Source: Flavobacterium degerlachei (GTDB lineage Bacteria > Bacteroidota > Bacteroidia > Flavobacteriales > Flavobacteriaceae). From it: 64,000 nucleotides of DNA. A program made the position numbers and the translations under genes. The stretch covers positions 62,001 through 126,000 of the forward strand of contig NZ_FNMV01000005.1 of the NCBI RefSeq assembly GCF_900106645.1. Reading direction: 5' to 3'. Shown in pieces: positions 1 to 9,094 of the stretch. Under the pieces are notes generated by a model. That model saw only the letters and a list, made by a program, of their open reading frames with translations, was not told the origin of the DNA and searched no databases. Position 1 is the stretch's first letter. The number at the start of each line of letters is the position of its first letter.

Positions 1-13
1 TTTTATTGAAAAC

Positions 14-87
14 GCCAGCGTAGCTCAGTTGGCTAGAGCAGCTGATTTGTAATCAGCAGGTCGTGGGTTCGAGTCCCTCCGCCGGCT
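14..87 (+). tRNA. tRNA-Thr (anticodon TGT)
   Basis: Cloverleaf visible by eye. The anticodon TGT lies at 48-50 in a seven-base loop closed by a five-pair stem (41-45 with 53-57), and the T-loop core is GTTCGAG. The acceptor strands GCCAGCG and CGCCGGC pair except for an A-C mismatch at the fourth pair (17 with 83). No CCA is encoded. It is the first of three tRNAs ahead of tuf, the usual arrangement in Bacteroidota. Confidence 0.95.
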
Positions 88-143
88 CTGGAAAAGCAAT
101 AATATTGCATTTGGCTAAAGGCGATATTAGAAATAAAAAAAGA

Positions 144-225
<82 letters not shown>

Positions 226-240
226 CGAGAATTAATTTAA

Positions 241-300
241 GATTGTAGGTTTTAGGTTGTAGGTTGAGAAAATCTAAAATTGAAAGTCTAAACTCTTTAA
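241..300. repeat. degenerate short-word repeat (TGTAGGTT-like)
   Basis: Between tRNA-Tyr and the second tRNA-Thr the sequence repeats variants of TGTAGGTT/TTTAGGTT and then AATCTAAA/AGTCTAAA words. It is low-complexity intergenic DNA of the same style as the tract at 45985-46035. No gene is seen in it. Confidence 0.5.
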
Positions 301-311
301 GAAAGGATTCT

Positions 312-383
312 GCCGACTTAGCTCAGAGGTAGAGTGCTTCCTTGGTAAGGAAGAGGTCACGGGTTCAATTCCCGTAGTTGGCT
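312..383 (+). tRNA. tRNA-Thr (anticodon GGT)
   Basis: The acceptor stem GCCGACT/AGTTGGC pairs with one G-T. The anticodon loop TTGGTAA is closed by CTTCC/GGAAG and gives anticodon GGT. The T-arm is CGGGTTCAATTCCCG. It lies about 50 bases before tuf and is probably cotranscribed with it. With the TGT tRNA at the window start it covers the threonine codons ending in U, C and A. Confidence 0.96.
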
Positions 384-436
384 CAAGTAAGTAGGAAATT
401 GAAATAAATATATAACTAGATTAAAAATTAAGTAAA

Positions 437-1624
437 ATGGCAAAAGAAACCTTTAACCGTTCGAAACCACACTTAAATATTGGTACGATCGGACACGTAG
501 ATCACGGTAAAACTACTTTAACAGCAGCAATCACAAAAGTGTTATCTGATGCTGGTTACTGTCAAGCAAAATCATTTGATCAAATTGATAATGCTCCTGA
601 AGAAAAAGAAAGAGGTATTACAATTAATACATCTCACGTTGAGTATGAAACTGCTAATCGTCATTACGCTCACGTTGACTGTCCAGGTCACGCGGATTAC
701 GTAAAGAACATGGTTACTGGAGCTGCTCAAATGGATGGTGCTATTCTTGTTGTTGCTGCAACTGACGGACCAATGCCACAAACACGTGAGCATATCCTTT
801 TAGGTCGTCAAGTAGGTATTCCTAGAATGGTTGTATTCATGAATAAAGTGGATATGGTTGATGATGAGGAATTACTTGAATTAGTAGAAATGGAAATTAG
901 AGACTTATTGTCTTTCTATGAGTACGATGGTGACAACTGTCCAGTTATTCAAGGTTCTGCTTTGGGTGGATTGAACAATGATCCAGTATGGGTTCCTAAA
1001 ATTCTTGAATTGATGGAAGCTGTTGATGCTTGGATTGAAGAGCCTGTTAGAGATACTGACAAGCCTTTCTTAATGCCTGTTGAAGATGTATTCTCAATCA
1101 CTGGTCGTGGAACTGTAGCTACAGGTCGTATCGAAACAGGAGTTGCTAATACAGGAGATCCTGTTGAAATTATCGGTATGGGAGCTGAAAAATTAACTTC
1201 TACTATTACAGGAGTTGAGATGTTCCGTAAAATCCTTGATAGAGGAGAAGCTGGTGATAACGTAGGTATCCTTTTAAGAGGTGTTCAAAAAGAAGATATT
1301 AAAAGAGGAATGGTTATCATTAAGCCAGGATCTGTAAAACCACACGCTACATTTAAAGCTGAGGTTTATATCTTGAAAAAAGAAGAAGGTGGACGTCATA
1401 CTCCATTCCATAATAACTACCGTCCACAGTTCTACGTACGTACAACTGATGTAACAGGAGTTATTACTTTACCAGAAGGTGTAGAGATGGTTATGCCTGG
1501 AGATAACTTAACTATCAATGTTGGTTTGTTAAGCCCAATTGCAATGAATGTTGGATTACGTTTTGCTATCCGTGAAGGAGGTAGAACTGTAGGTGCAGGT
1601 CAGGTAACTGAGATTGTAGCATAA
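437..1624 (+). CDS. tuf: translation elongation factor Tu
   Basis: EF-Tu is the GTPase that carries aminoacyl-tRNA to the ribosomal A site. The 395-residue product has the expected length. It has the P-loop [10 protein letters not shown] near residue 19, the switch II motif DCPGHADY, and the NKVDMV guanine-specificity motif, followed by the two beta-barrel domains ending in [10 protein letters not shown]. It lies in the tRNA-tuf-tRNA-Trp-secE-nusG order typical of bacterial tufB loci. A hairpin with a T-tract after the stop suggests that part of the transcription ends before tRNA-Trp. Confidence 0.99.
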   Translation: MAKETFNRSKPHLNIGTIGHVDHGKTTLTAAITKVLSDAGYCQAKSFDQIDNAPEEKERGITINTSHVEYETANRHYAHVDCPGHADYVKNMVTGAAQMDGAILVVAATDGPMPQTREHILLGRQVGIPRMVVFMNKVDMVDDEELLELVEMEIRDLLSFYEYDGDNCPVIQGSALGGLNNDPVWVPKILELMEAVDAWIEEPVRDTDKPFLMPVEDVFSITGRGTVATGRIETGVANTGDPVEIIGMGAEKLTSTITGVEMFRKILDRGEAGDNVGILLRGVQKEDIKRGMVIIKPGSVKPHATFKAEVYILKKEEGGRHTPFHNNYRPQFYVRTTDVTGVITLPEGVEMVMPGDNLTINVGLLSPIAMNVGLRFAIREGGRTVGAGQVTEIVA

Positions 1625-1641
1625 TTCTATAAAATAAATAG

Positions 1642-1677
1642 AAAACCAGTAACTCTTAATGTTGTTACTGGTTTTTA
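1642..1677 (+). terminator. hairpin after tuf
   Basis: AAAACCAGTAAC pairs perfectly with GTTACTGGTTTT across a ten-base loop and runs into TTTTTAAT. It is a classical intrinsic terminator shape placed 17 bases after the tuf stop and just before tRNA-Trp. It could partly insulate tuf from secE-nusG. Confidence 0.8.
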
Positions 1678-1681
1678 ATAA

Positions 1682-1752
1682 ACGGGCGTAGTTCAAGGGT
1701 AGAATAGCGGTCTCCAAAACCGTTGATGGGGGTTCGAATCCCTCCGCCCGTG
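1682..1752 (+). tRNA. tRNA-Trp (anticodon CCA)
   Basis: The acceptor stem ACGGGCG/CGCCCGT is perfect, with discriminator G1752. The anticodon CCA is at 1714-1716 in loop CTCCAAA. The T-arm has GGGGTTCGAATCCC. It sits directly upstream of secE, the position it holds in many bacterial genomes. Confidence 0.96.
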
Positions 1753-1770
1753 CAAAAAAAATAAATCATA

Positions 1771-1968
1771 ATGGCAAAAATAGTTAATTACATATCAGAA
1801 TCATTTGAGGAATTAAAGTCAAACATGACTTGGCCAGTTTGGGCTGAGGTACAAAAGCTTACGATTGTTGTTGCTATTTTCTCGGTACTATTCGCTTTGG
1901 GAACATGGGGAGTAGATGAGTTTTTTGCAAAAGCATTAGCCGGATTTTTTAACTGGATAAAAGCTTAA
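1771..1968 (+). CDS. secE: preprotein translocase subunit SecE
   Basis: SecE is the small clamp subunit of the SecYEG inner-membrane protein channel. The 65-residue product is the short single-span form of SecE. It has an amphipathic N-terminal helix with the conserved SNMTWPVWAEVQK segment (near residues 17-29), then one membrane segment near residues 30-48. The start ATG is 19 bases after tRNA-Trp, and nusG follows within 10 bases, the standard secE-nusG pair. Confidence 0.97.
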   Translation: MAKIVNYISESFEELKSNMTWPVWAEVQKLTIVVAIFSVLFALGTWGVDEFFAKALAGFFNWIKA

Positions 1969-1976
1969 TTTTTGTG

Positions 1977-2528
1977 ATGACAGATAATAATCTAAAAAAA
2001 TGGTATGTCGTTCGAGCAGTAAGCGGACAAGAGAACAAAGTGAAAGCTTACATAGAAACCGAAATTTCTAGATTAGGGATGGGTGACCATGTTTCTCAAG
2101 TGCTTGTACCTACTGAAAAAGTAGTGACTGTAAAGGATGGAAAAAAACTAATCAAGGAAAAAGTTTATTTCCCTGGTTATGTTATGATTGAAGCAAATCT
2201 GATTGGTGAAATACCTCATATTATTAAGTCTGTGACTAGTGTTATTGGCTTTTTAGGTGAGACTAAAGGTGGGGAGCCAGTTCCTCTAAGACTATCAGAA
2301 GTAAATAGAATGTTAGGTAAAGTTGATGAGTTAGCTGTAAATACGGATACTCATGCGATACCATTTAATATCGGTGAAACGATTAAGGTTATTGATGGTC
2401 CTTTTAACGGTTTTAACGGAACTGTTGAGAAAATCAATGAAGAAAAGCGTAAACTAGAAGTGATGGTGAAAATTTTCGGAAGAAAAACGCCGTTAGAATT
2501 GAGTTTTATGCAAGTTGAAAAAGTATAA
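1977..2528 (+). CDS. nusG: transcription termination/antitermination protein NusG
   Basis: NusG is the RNA polymerase-associated factor that links transcription to Rho or to ribosomes. The NGN domain begins WYVVRAVSGQENKVK and carries the YFPGYVMIE strand. A C-terminal KOW domain has the GPFNGFNGTVEKI segment. At 183 residues the length fits the family. A GTG at 1974 directly precedes ATG 1977 in frame; ATG is preferred. Eight bases separate it from secE, and it leads into the L11-L1-L10-L7/L12 genes. Confidence 0.98.
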   Translation: MTDNNLKKWYVVRAVSGQENKVKAYIETEISRLGMGDHVSQVLVPTEKVVTVKDGKKLIKEKVYFPGYVMIEANLIGEIPHIIKSVTSVIGFLGETKGGEPVPLRLSEVNRMLGKVDELAVNTDTHAIPFNIGETIKVIDGPFNGFNGTVEKINEEKRKLEVMVKIFGRKTPLELSFMQVEKV

Positions 2529-2550
2529 TATTTTGTTACATATAATATCC

Positions 2551-2578
2551 ATTACAATCGCTTCCTAATGATTGTGAT
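2551..2578 (+). promoter_or_regulatory. hairpin in the nusG-rplK gap
   Basis: ATTACAATC (2551-2559) pairs with GATTGTGAT (2570-2578), nine pairs including one G-T, just upstream of rplK. There is no adjacent T-tract of terminator quality. Ribosomal protein L1 represses the L11-L1 mRNA in enterobacteria through a leader hairpin. That this hairpin does the same is only an inference from its position. Confidence 0.4.
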
Positions 2579-2595
2579 GTTAAATTTTTTAAAAA

Positions 2596-3033
2596 ATGGC
2601 TAAAGAAATTAGTAAAGTAGTTAAACTACAAGTTAAGGGAGGTGCTGCGAATCCATCGCCACCGGTTGGACCTGCTTTAGGAGCTGCTGGTGTGAATATC
2701 ATGGAGTTCTGTAAGCAATTTAATGCTAGAACTCAGGATAAAGCCGGCAAAATATGCCCAGTACAAATTACTGTGTATAAAGACAAATCATTTGAATTTG
2801 TTGTTAAAACTCCGCCTGCAGCTGTTCAATTATTGGAAGCTGCAAAGCTAAAATCTGGTTCTGGTGAGCCTAATCGTAAAAAAGTAGCTAGTGTTACTTG
2901 GGAACAAATTAGAGCTATTGCTGAAGACAAGATGCCAGACTTAAACGCTTTCACTATGGAAGCTGCAATGAGTATGGTTGCTGGAACGGCTAGGTCTATG
3001 GGTATAACTGTATCAGGAGACTCTCCTTTTTAA
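2596..3033 (+). CDS. rplK: 50S ribosomal protein L11
   Basis: L11 binds the GTPase-associated centre of 23S rRNA. The 145-residue product is full length. The N-terminal domain has [20 protein letters not shown] with the proline-rich hinge, and the C-terminal RNA-binding domain has the [19 protein letters not shown] segment and ends in [15 protein letters not shown]. rplA follows 13 bases later. Confidence 0.99.
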   Translation: MAKEISKVVKLQVKGGAANPSPPVGPALGAAGVNIMEFCKQFNARTQDKAGKICPVQITVYKDKSFEFVVKTPPAAVQLLEAAKLKSGSGEPNRKKVASVTWEQIRAIAEDKMPDLNAFTMEAAMSMVAGTARSMGITVSGDSPF

Positions 3034-3046
3034 TTAAAAGAAAGAC

Positions 3047-3736
3047 ATGGCAAAATTGACAAAAAAGCAAAAAGAGGCTGCTTCAAAAATTGACAAGAAT
3101 AAAGTATACTCTTTGAAAGATGCTGCGGCATTGATAAAAGAAGTTGCTTCTGCAAAATTTGATGAGTCTGTTGATATCGCAGTTCGATTGGGTGTAGATC
3201 CAAGAAAAGCGAATCAAATGGTTAGAGGAGTGGTAACATTACCTCATGGAACTGGTAAAGACGTTAAAGTATTAGCATTAGTTACTCCAGACAAAGAAGC
3301 GGAAGCTTTGGCAGCAGGAGCGGACTTTGTAGGTCTTGACGATTATTTAGCAAAGATAAAAGCGGGTTGGACTGATGTTGATGTAATCATCACTATGCCA
3401 AGCGTTATGGGTAAATTAGGTCCATTAGGTCGTATATTAGGACCTAGAGGTTTAATGCCTAACCCTAAAACAGGTACTGTAACTATGGATGTTGCAAAAG
3501 CTGTTCAAGAGGTAAAAGCTGGTAAAATCGATTTTAAAGTTGATAAAACTGGTATTGTACATGCAGGAATTGGTAAAGTTTCTTTTGGAGCTGAGCAAAT
3601 TGTTGACAATGCACACGAAATTATTCAAACATTAATCAAACTTAAACCAACTGCGGCTAAAGGAGTTTACATCAAAAGTATCTACCTTACAAGCACAATG
3701 AGTCCTGCTATTGCATTAGACCCAAAAGCAGTATAA
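3047..3736 (+). CDS. rplA: 50S ribosomal protein L1
   Basis: L1 builds the L1 stalk at the ribosomal E site and in many bacteria represses its own operon. The 229-residue product has the signature [20 protein letters not shown] near residues 125-144 and the conserved [14 protein letters not shown]-terminus. It follows rplK by 13 bases and precedes rplJ by 22, so it is part of one ribosomal-protein transcript. Confidence 0.99.
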   Translation: MAKLTKKQKEAASKIDKNKVYSLKDAAALIKEVASAKFDESVDIAVRLGVDPRKANQMVRGVVTLPHGTGKDVKVLALVTPDKEAEALAAGADFVGLDDYLAKIKAGWTDVDVIITMPSVMGKLGPLGRILGPRGLMPNPKTGTVTMDVAKAVQEVKAGKIDFKVDKTGIVHAGIGKVSFGAEQIVDNAHEIIQTLIKLKPTAAKGVYIKSIYLTSTMSPAIALDPKAV

Positions 3737-3758
3737 TTGGTAGTTAATAATTTTTAGT

Positions 3759-4265
3759 ATGACTAGAGAAGAAAAATCAATCGCGATTGAAGAATTAACT
3801 GCACAGTTAGCTGGTACAAATATTGTTTATATAGCAGATATTTCTGGCCTAAATGCAGATACAACTTCAAAGTTGAGAAGAGCTTGTTTTAAAGCAAATA
3901 TTAAATTAGAGGTAGTAAAAAACACTTTGCTTGTAAAAGCAATGGAAGTTTCTGAAAACGAATATGGTGATTTACCAACAGTTTTGACTGGTAATAGCGC
4001 TATTTTTATCTCAGAAATTGCAAATGCTCCTGGAAAAATAATCAAAGATTTCCGTAAAAAATCGACTAAGCCAGTTTTAAAAGGGGCTTATATCAATTCG
4101 GAAGTTTATATTGGAGATGATCAATTAGATGCATTAGCAACTATCAAATCTAAAGAAGAACTTATTGGTGAAATCATTGGATTACTTCAATCACCAGCAC
4201 AAAGAGTTATTTCTGCTCTTCAAAATCAATTTGCCAAAGAAGAGGCTGTTGAAACAGAAGCATAA
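3759..4265 (+). CDS. rplJ: 50S ribosomal protein L10
   Basis: L10 anchors the L7/L12 dimers to the large subunit. The 168-residue product starts MTREEKSIAIEELTAQL and has the RNA-binding N-terminal domain with KVVKNTLL-like VVKNTLLVKAM near residue 53. A C-terminal helix after residue 135 (LLQSPAQRVISALQNQF) is the platform for L7/L12. The gap to rplA is only 22 bases, which leaves no room for the long L10-binding leader found in enterobacteria. Confidence 0.98.
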   Translation: MTREEKSIAIEELTAQLAGTNIVYIADISGLNADTTSKLRRACFKANIKLEVVKNTLLVKAMEVSENEYGDLPTVLTGNSAIFISEIANAPGKIIKDFRKKSTKPVLKGAYINSEVYIGDDQLDALATIKSKEELIGEIIGLLQSPAQRVISALQNQFAKEEAVETEA

Positions 4266-4356
4266 TAAAATTAGAGTTTATCTCAACTTTTATTATTTAC
4301 AATGCGCACAATAAACAAAATATAATTTTACAAATCATTTTAAAACGATAGAAAAA

Positions 4357-4725
4357 ATGGCAGATTTGAAACAATTCGCAGAACAATTAGTTAATTTAAC
4401 TGTAAAAGAAGTTAACGAATTAGCAACAATATTGAAAGATGAGTACGGAATCGAACCAGCTGCTGCAGCTGTAGTAGTTTCAGGTGGTGGTGACGCTGCA
4501 GCTGAAGACGTTCAAACAGAATTTACAGTTGTATTGAAAGAAGCTGGTGCTTCTAAATTAGCAGTTGTGAAAATGGTAAAAGAACTTACAGGTTTAGGTT
4601 TGAAAGAAGCTAAAGATGTAGTTGATTCTGCACCATCAAATGTTAAAGAAGGTGTGTCTAAAGAAGAGGCTGAAGGGCTTAAAAAATCTTTAGAAGAAGC
4701 TGGAGCTGTAGTTGAATTAAAATAA
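4357..4725 (+). CDS. rplL: 50S ribosomal protein L7/L12
   Basis: L7/L12 is the flexible stalk protein that recruits translational GTPases. The 122-residue product has an N-terminal dimerisation helix, an alanine/valine hinge ([18 protein letters not shown]) and the C-terminal globular domain with [20 protein letters not shown]. It lies 91 bases after rplJ. A strong hairpin follows the stop, so more copies of rplL than of rpoB mRNA are likely. Confidence 0.99.
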   Translation: MADLKQFAEQLVNLTVKEVNELATILKDEYGIEPAAAAVVVSGGGDAAAEDVQTEFTVVLKEAGASKLAVVKMVKELTGLGLKEAKDVVDSAPSNVKEGVSKEEAEGLKKSLEEAGAVVELK

Positions 4726-4747
4726 TTCTCACATAGTTTTAGAATAC

Positions 4748-4793
4748 GGTTTAGGTCTTGGGTTTAATCGCCCAAAGACCTAAACCATTTTTT
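4748..4793 (+). terminator. strong hairpin and T-tract between rplL and rpoB
   Basis: GGTTTAGGTCTTGGG (4748-4762) pairs with CCCAAAGACCTAAACC (4771-4786) with one bulged A, followed by ATTTTTT. This is the strongest terminator in the ribosomal block. Because no clear promoter is seen before rpoB, it is better read as a partial terminator (attenuator) that sets the ratio of ribosomal protein to polymerase transcripts. Such attenuation between rplL and rpoB is established in Escherichia coli; here it is inferred. Confidence 0.85.
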
Positions 4794-5004
4794 GGTATAA
4801 TAAAAGTCTGTGTTGTTTAGCTACAAAATAGCTTTTTGAAATCAAAATCATTTTACCCATTACGAGGAAAAAAAATTAACAGATAATAAGAAAGTAGTTA
4901 TCTTAAAATTGGTTTTTAAAGATGTAATGGCCGTAAAATACAAGTATAAATAAAATATTATTTATACACAAAAATTACTTTTATAATCAAAATTTTGTCC
5001 ATTG
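4794..5004 (+). promoter_or_regulatory. structured leader upstream of rpoB
   Basis: Three nested or serial hairpins fill the gap. AGCTA/TAGCT (4819-4833) is followed by TTTTT. TTTTACCCATTAC (4851-4863) pairs with GTAATGGCCGTAAAA (4924-4938) with a two-base bulge and encloses AGATAA/TTATCT. GTATAAATAA/TTATTTATAC (4944-4967) is a perfect ten-pair stem with loop AATA. No TAnnTTTG promoter box is visible. The density of stems suggests a regulatory leader; function is inferred. Confidence 0.5.
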
Positions 5005-8000
5005 ATGATAACAAATCAGACTGAAAGATTGAATTTTGCCTCTACAAAAAATATCCCGAACTATCCAGATTTTCTAGATGTTCAGGTAAAATCTTTTCAA
5101 GATTTTTTTCAATTAGAAACTAAATCTGATGAAAGAGGCAATGAAGGACTTTATAATACCTTCATGGAAAATTTTCCAATTACAGATACAAGAAATAACT
5201 TTGTATTGGAATTCCTTGACTACTTTGTAGATCCACCACGTTATACAATTCAAGAATGTATTGAAAGAGGATTGACACATAGTGTACCTTTAAAAGCAAG
5301 GTTGAAACTATATTGTACAGACCCAGAGCACGAAGATTTTGAAACTATTGTTCAAGATGTATATCTTGGTACAATTCCTTACATGACACCAAGCGGTACT
5401 TTTGTTATCAATGGTGCTGAACGTGTTGTTGTTTCTCAACTACACCGTTCTCCAGGTGTTTTCTTCGGACAGTCATTCCATGCAAATGGAACAAAATTAT
5501 ATTCTGCGAGAGTAATTCCTTTTAAAGGATCTTGGATAGAATTTTCTACAGATATTAATAGTGTAATGTACGCTTATATCGACAGAAAGAAAAAGTTACC
5601 TGTAACTACTTTATTCCGTGCAATTGGTTTCGAAAGAGACAAGGATATCCTTGAAATTTTTGACCTTGCTGAGGAAATTAAAGTTTCTAAAACAGGACTT
5701 AAAAAATATATCGGTAGAAAATTAGCTGCTCGTGTATTAAATACATGGCATGAAGATTTCGTAGATGAAGATACTGGTGAAGTAGTTTCTATCGAACGTA
5801 ACGAAATAATCCTTGATAGAGATACAATTATCGATAAAGATAATGTGGAAGAAATCATCGATTCTAACGTTAAATCTATTTTGTTACATAAAGAAGATAA
5901 TAATCAAGTTGATTATTCTATCATTCACAACACGTTACAAAAAGATCCAACCAATTCTGAAAAAGAAGCCGTTGAGCATATCTACAGACAATTGCGTAAC
6001 GCAGAACCGCCTGATGAAGAAACTGCTCGTGGTATTATAGATAAATTGTTTTTCTCTGACCAACGTTACAACTTAGGTGAAGTAGGTCGTTACAGAATTA
6101 ACAAAAAACTTGGTTTAGATACTCCAATGGAAAAGCAAGTGCTTACCAAAGAAGATATCATTACCATTGTAAAATACTTGATCGAGTTAATCAATGCGAA
6201 AGCAGATATTGATGATATTGATCACTTATCAAACCGTCGTGTTAGAACAGTTGGAGAACAATTGTCTCAACAATTCGGTGTTGGTTTAGCGCGTATGGCT
6301 AGAACAATTAGAGAGCGTATGAACGTTAGAGATAACGAGGTGTTTACACCAATAGATTTGATTAATGCTAAAACATTATCATCTGTTATCAACTCTTTCT
6401 TTGGTACTAACCAATTATCTCAGTTTATGGATCAAACGAATCCACTTGCCGAGATTACGCACAAAAGAAGATTATCTGCGCTAGGACCAGGTGGACTTTC
6501 GAGAGAGAGAGCTGGATTTGAGGTTCGTGATGTTCACTATACGCACTACGGACGTTTATGTCCTATTGAAACACCAGAGGGACCAAACATTGGTTTGATA
6601 TCTTCTCTTGGAGTTTATGCTAAAGTAAACGGAATGGGTTTCATCGAAACACCTTACCGTAAAGTAACTAACGGAGTTGTAGATTTAACTTCTACTCCAA
6701 TTTACTTAAGTGCTGAAGAAGAAGAAGGAATGTTGATTTCTCAGGCAAATATTAAGATGGATGATTCCGGAAAAATAACTGCTGAGAATGTAATTGCGAG
6801 AATGGAAGGTGATTTCCCAGTAATTGACCCTATAAAAGTTGATTATGCGGATGTTGCTCCAAATCAAATTGCGTCGATTTCTGCTTCGTTGATTCCTTTC
6901 TTAGAACATGATGATGCGAATAGAGCCTTGATGGGATCTAACATGATGCGTCAGGCCGTACCATTAATTCGTCCTGAAGCTCCAATTGTTGGAACTGGTT
7001 TAGAGCGTCAAGTAGCTTCTGATTCTAGAGTTTTAATTAACGCTGAAGGAGATGGAGTTATTGAATATGTAGATGCAAATATCATCACTATCAAATACGA
7101 TCGTTCTGAAGAAGAAAGAATGGTTAGTTTTGAGTCTGATGAGAAAACATACAATCTAATTAAATTTAGAAAAACCAATCAAGGTACAAGTATCAACCTT
7201 AAACCTATCGTAAGAAAAGGGGATAGAGTGGTTCTTGGACAAGTATTATCAGAAGGGTATGCTACTCAAAATGGTGAACTTGCTTTAGGTCGTAACCTGA
7301 AAGTAGCGTTTATGCCATGGAAAGGATACAACTTTGAGGATGCGATTGTAATTTCTGAAAAAGTAGTTCGTGACGATATTTTTACCTCTATTCACGTTGA
7401 TGATTATTCATTAGAAGTTAGAGATACTAAATTAGGTAACGAAGAGTTGACTAATGATATTCCAAATGTTTCTGAAGAGGCTACTAAAGACTTAGATGAA
7501 AATGGTATGATTAGAATTGGAGCCGAGGTTAAACCTGGTGACATTCTTATCGGAAAAATTACTCCAAAAGGAGAATCAGATCCTACTCCAGAAGAGAAAT
7601 TGCTTCGTGCAATCTTCGGGGATAAAGCAGGTGATGTAAAAGATGCTTCATTGAAAGCGTCTCCTTCTTTACATGGTGTTGTTTTAGATAAAAAATTGTT
7701 CGCAAGAGCAGTAAAAGATAAACGCAAACGTACGCAAGATAAAGATGCTTTAGGCGCTTTAGAAATGGAATTTGAAGTTAAATTTGTTGAATTAAAAGAC
7801 AAATTAATTGAGAAGCTTTTCTTAATCGTTAACGGTAAAACATCTCAAGGTGTTATGAATGATTTGGGTGAAGAAGTTTTACCAAAAGGTAAAAAATACA
7901 CTCAAAAAATGCTTAATGCTGTTGAAGATTTTGCTCACTTAAGTAAAGGTCAATGGGTTGCTGATGATGCAACTAATAAAATGGTTAATGATTTAATTCA

Positions 8001-8817
8001 TAGCTATAAAATTAAATTGAACGATTTACAAGGTGCTTTGCGAAGAGAGAAATTCACAATTACTGTAGGTGATGAATTACCTGCCGGAATTTTGAAATTA
8101 GCTAAAGTATATATTGCCAAAAAACGTAAGTTGAAAGTTGGGGATAAAATGGCGGGACGTCACGGTAACAAGGGTATTGTTGCAAGAATCGTTCGTCATG
8201 AAGATATGCCTTTCCTTGAAGACGGAACGCCAGTTGATATCGTGTTGAATCCATTAGGGGTACCTTCACGTATGAACATTGGTCAAATTTATGAAACGGT
8301 ATTAGGTTGGGCTGGACAAAACTTGGGTAGAAAATTTGCTACTCCAATTTTTGATGGTGCTTCTCTTGATCAAATCAATGAATTGACTGACGAAGCTGGA
8401 ATACCACGTTTTGGACATACACATTTATATGATGGTGGAACTGGAGAGCGTTTCCATCAAGCGGCTACTGTTGGAGTTATCTATATGTTGAAATTAGGAC
8501 ATATGGTTGATGACAAGATGCACGCACGTTCAATCGGACCGTACTCATTGATTACGCAACAACCACTTGGTGGTAAGGCGCAATTTGGTGGACAACGTTT
8601 TGGAGAGATGGAGGTTTGGGCACTTGAGGCTTATGGAGCATCAAGTACACTTAGAGAAATCTTGACAGTTAAGTCTGATGATGTTATCGGTAGAGCTAAA
8701 ACTTACGAAGCAATCGTAAAAGGAGAATCTATGCCAGAACCAGGATTACCTGAATCATTCAATGTATTGATGCATGAATTGAAAGGTCTTGGATTAGACA
8801 TTAGATTAGAAGAATAA
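5005..8817 (+). CDS. rpoB: DNA-directed RNA polymerase subunit beta
   Basis: RpoB is one of the two large catalytic subunits of RNA polymerase. The product is 1270 residues when started at ATG 5005 (an in-frame TTG at 5002 precedes it); the N-terminus [11 protein letters not shown] fits flavobacterial RpoB. The rifampicin-pocket segments are unaltered: [18 protein letters not shown] and [15 protein letters not shown] keep the D, H and S positions whose change gives resistance. The conserved C-terminal segments [12 protein letters not shown] and [20 protein letters not shown] are present. Confidence 0.99.
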   Translation: MITNQTERLNFASTKNIPNYPDFLDVQVKSFQDFFQLETKSDERGNEGLYNTFMENFPITDTRNNFVLEFLDYFVDPPRYTIQECIERGLTHSVPLKARLKLYCTDPEHEDFETIVQDVYLGTIPYMTPSGTFVINGAERVVVSQLHRSPGVFFGQSFHANGTKLYSARVIPFKGSWIEFSTDINSVMYAYIDRKKKLPVTTLFRAIGFERDKDILEIFDLAEEIKVSKTGLKKYIGRKLAARVLNTWHEDFVDEDTGEVVSIERNEIILDRDTIIDKDNVEEIIDSNVKSILLHKEDNNQVDYSIIHNTLQKDPTNSEKEAVEHIYRQLRNAEPPDEETARGIIDKLFFSDQRYNLGEVGRYRINKKLGLDTPMEKQVLTKEDIITIVKYLIELINAKADIDDIDHLSNRRVRTVGEQLSQQFGVGLARMARTIRERMNVRDNEVFTPIDLINAKTLSSVINSFFGTNQLSQFMDQTNPLAEITHKRRLSALGPGGLSRERAGFEVRDVHYTHYGRLCPIETPEGPNIGLISSLGVYAKVNGMGFIETPYRKVTNGVVDLTSTPIYLSAEEEEGMLISQANIKMDDSGKITAENVIARMEGDFPVIDPIKVDYADVAPNQIASISASLIPFLEHDDANRALMGSNMMRQAVPLIRPEAPIVGTGLERQVASDSRVLINAEGDGVIEYVDANIITIKYDRSEEERMVSFESDEKTYNLIKFRKTNQGTSINLKPIVRKGDRVVLGQVLSEGYATQNGELALGRNLKVAFMPWKGYNFEDAIVISEKVVRDDIFTSIHVDDYSLEVRDTKLGNEELTNDIPNVSEEATKDLDENGMIRIGAEVKPGDILIGKITPKGESDPTPEEKLLRAIFGDKAGDVKDASLKASPSLHGVVLDKKLFARAVKDKRKRTQDKDALGALEMEFEVKFVELKDKLIEKLFLIVNGKTSQGVMNDLGEEVLPKGKKYTQKMLNAVEDFAHLSKGQWVADDATNKMVNDLIHSYKIKLNDLQGALRREKFTITVGDELPAGILKLAKVYIAKKRKLKVGDKMAGRHGNKGIVARIVRHEDMPFLEDGTPVDIVLNPLGVPSRMNIGQIYETVLGWAGQNLGRKFATPIFDGASLDQINELTDEAGIPRFGHTHLYDGGTGERFHQAATVGVIYMLKLGHMVDDKMHARSIGPYSLITQQPLGGKAQFGGQRFGEMEVWALEAYGASSTLREILTVKSDDVIGRAKTYEAIVKGESMPEPGLPESFNVLMHELKGLGLDIRLEE

Positions 8818-9094
8818 ATAAATAGTTTGTAGTTGTCAGTCCCGATTTTTATCGGGGCTGATTACTCATTTTTAAGAGTTTTTTGGATTTATACCCGTAA
8901 ACCGTTCCGATTTTTTATGTAAACCAAAGCGGTTTTGTAAATAGCACTTTAATACATTATTAAAGTTTAGAGAAGTAACCCGAGGAAAGTGGCTTAATGA
9001 TTACACAATTTTTTAAGCAATGCGCTTAATAGGCATAAGTAAATCATAAGTCTAAAATCAATTTTCAATTGCAAATAAATCAATAGTAAAAACT
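8818..9094 (+). promoter_or_regulatory. hairpin-rich rpoB-rpoC spacer
   Basis: The 277-base spacer holds CAGTCCCGAT/ATCGGGGCTG (8837-8860, ten pairs), ACTTTAATA/TATTAAAGT with loop CAT (8946-8966, nine perfect pairs) and TTAAGC/GCTTAA (9013-9029). A motif ACCCGAGGAAA at about 8978-8988 resembles the ACCC(ATTA)CGAGGAAA segment in the rpoB leader. No TAnnTTTG box is seen. It looks like a structured intercistronic leader; the role is not known. Confidence 0.5.

Noticed and set aside
6420..6600. Possible rifampicin-resistance substitutions in rpoB
   Set aside because: The D, H and S positions of the QFMDQ, THKRR and SALGPGG segments are all wild type.
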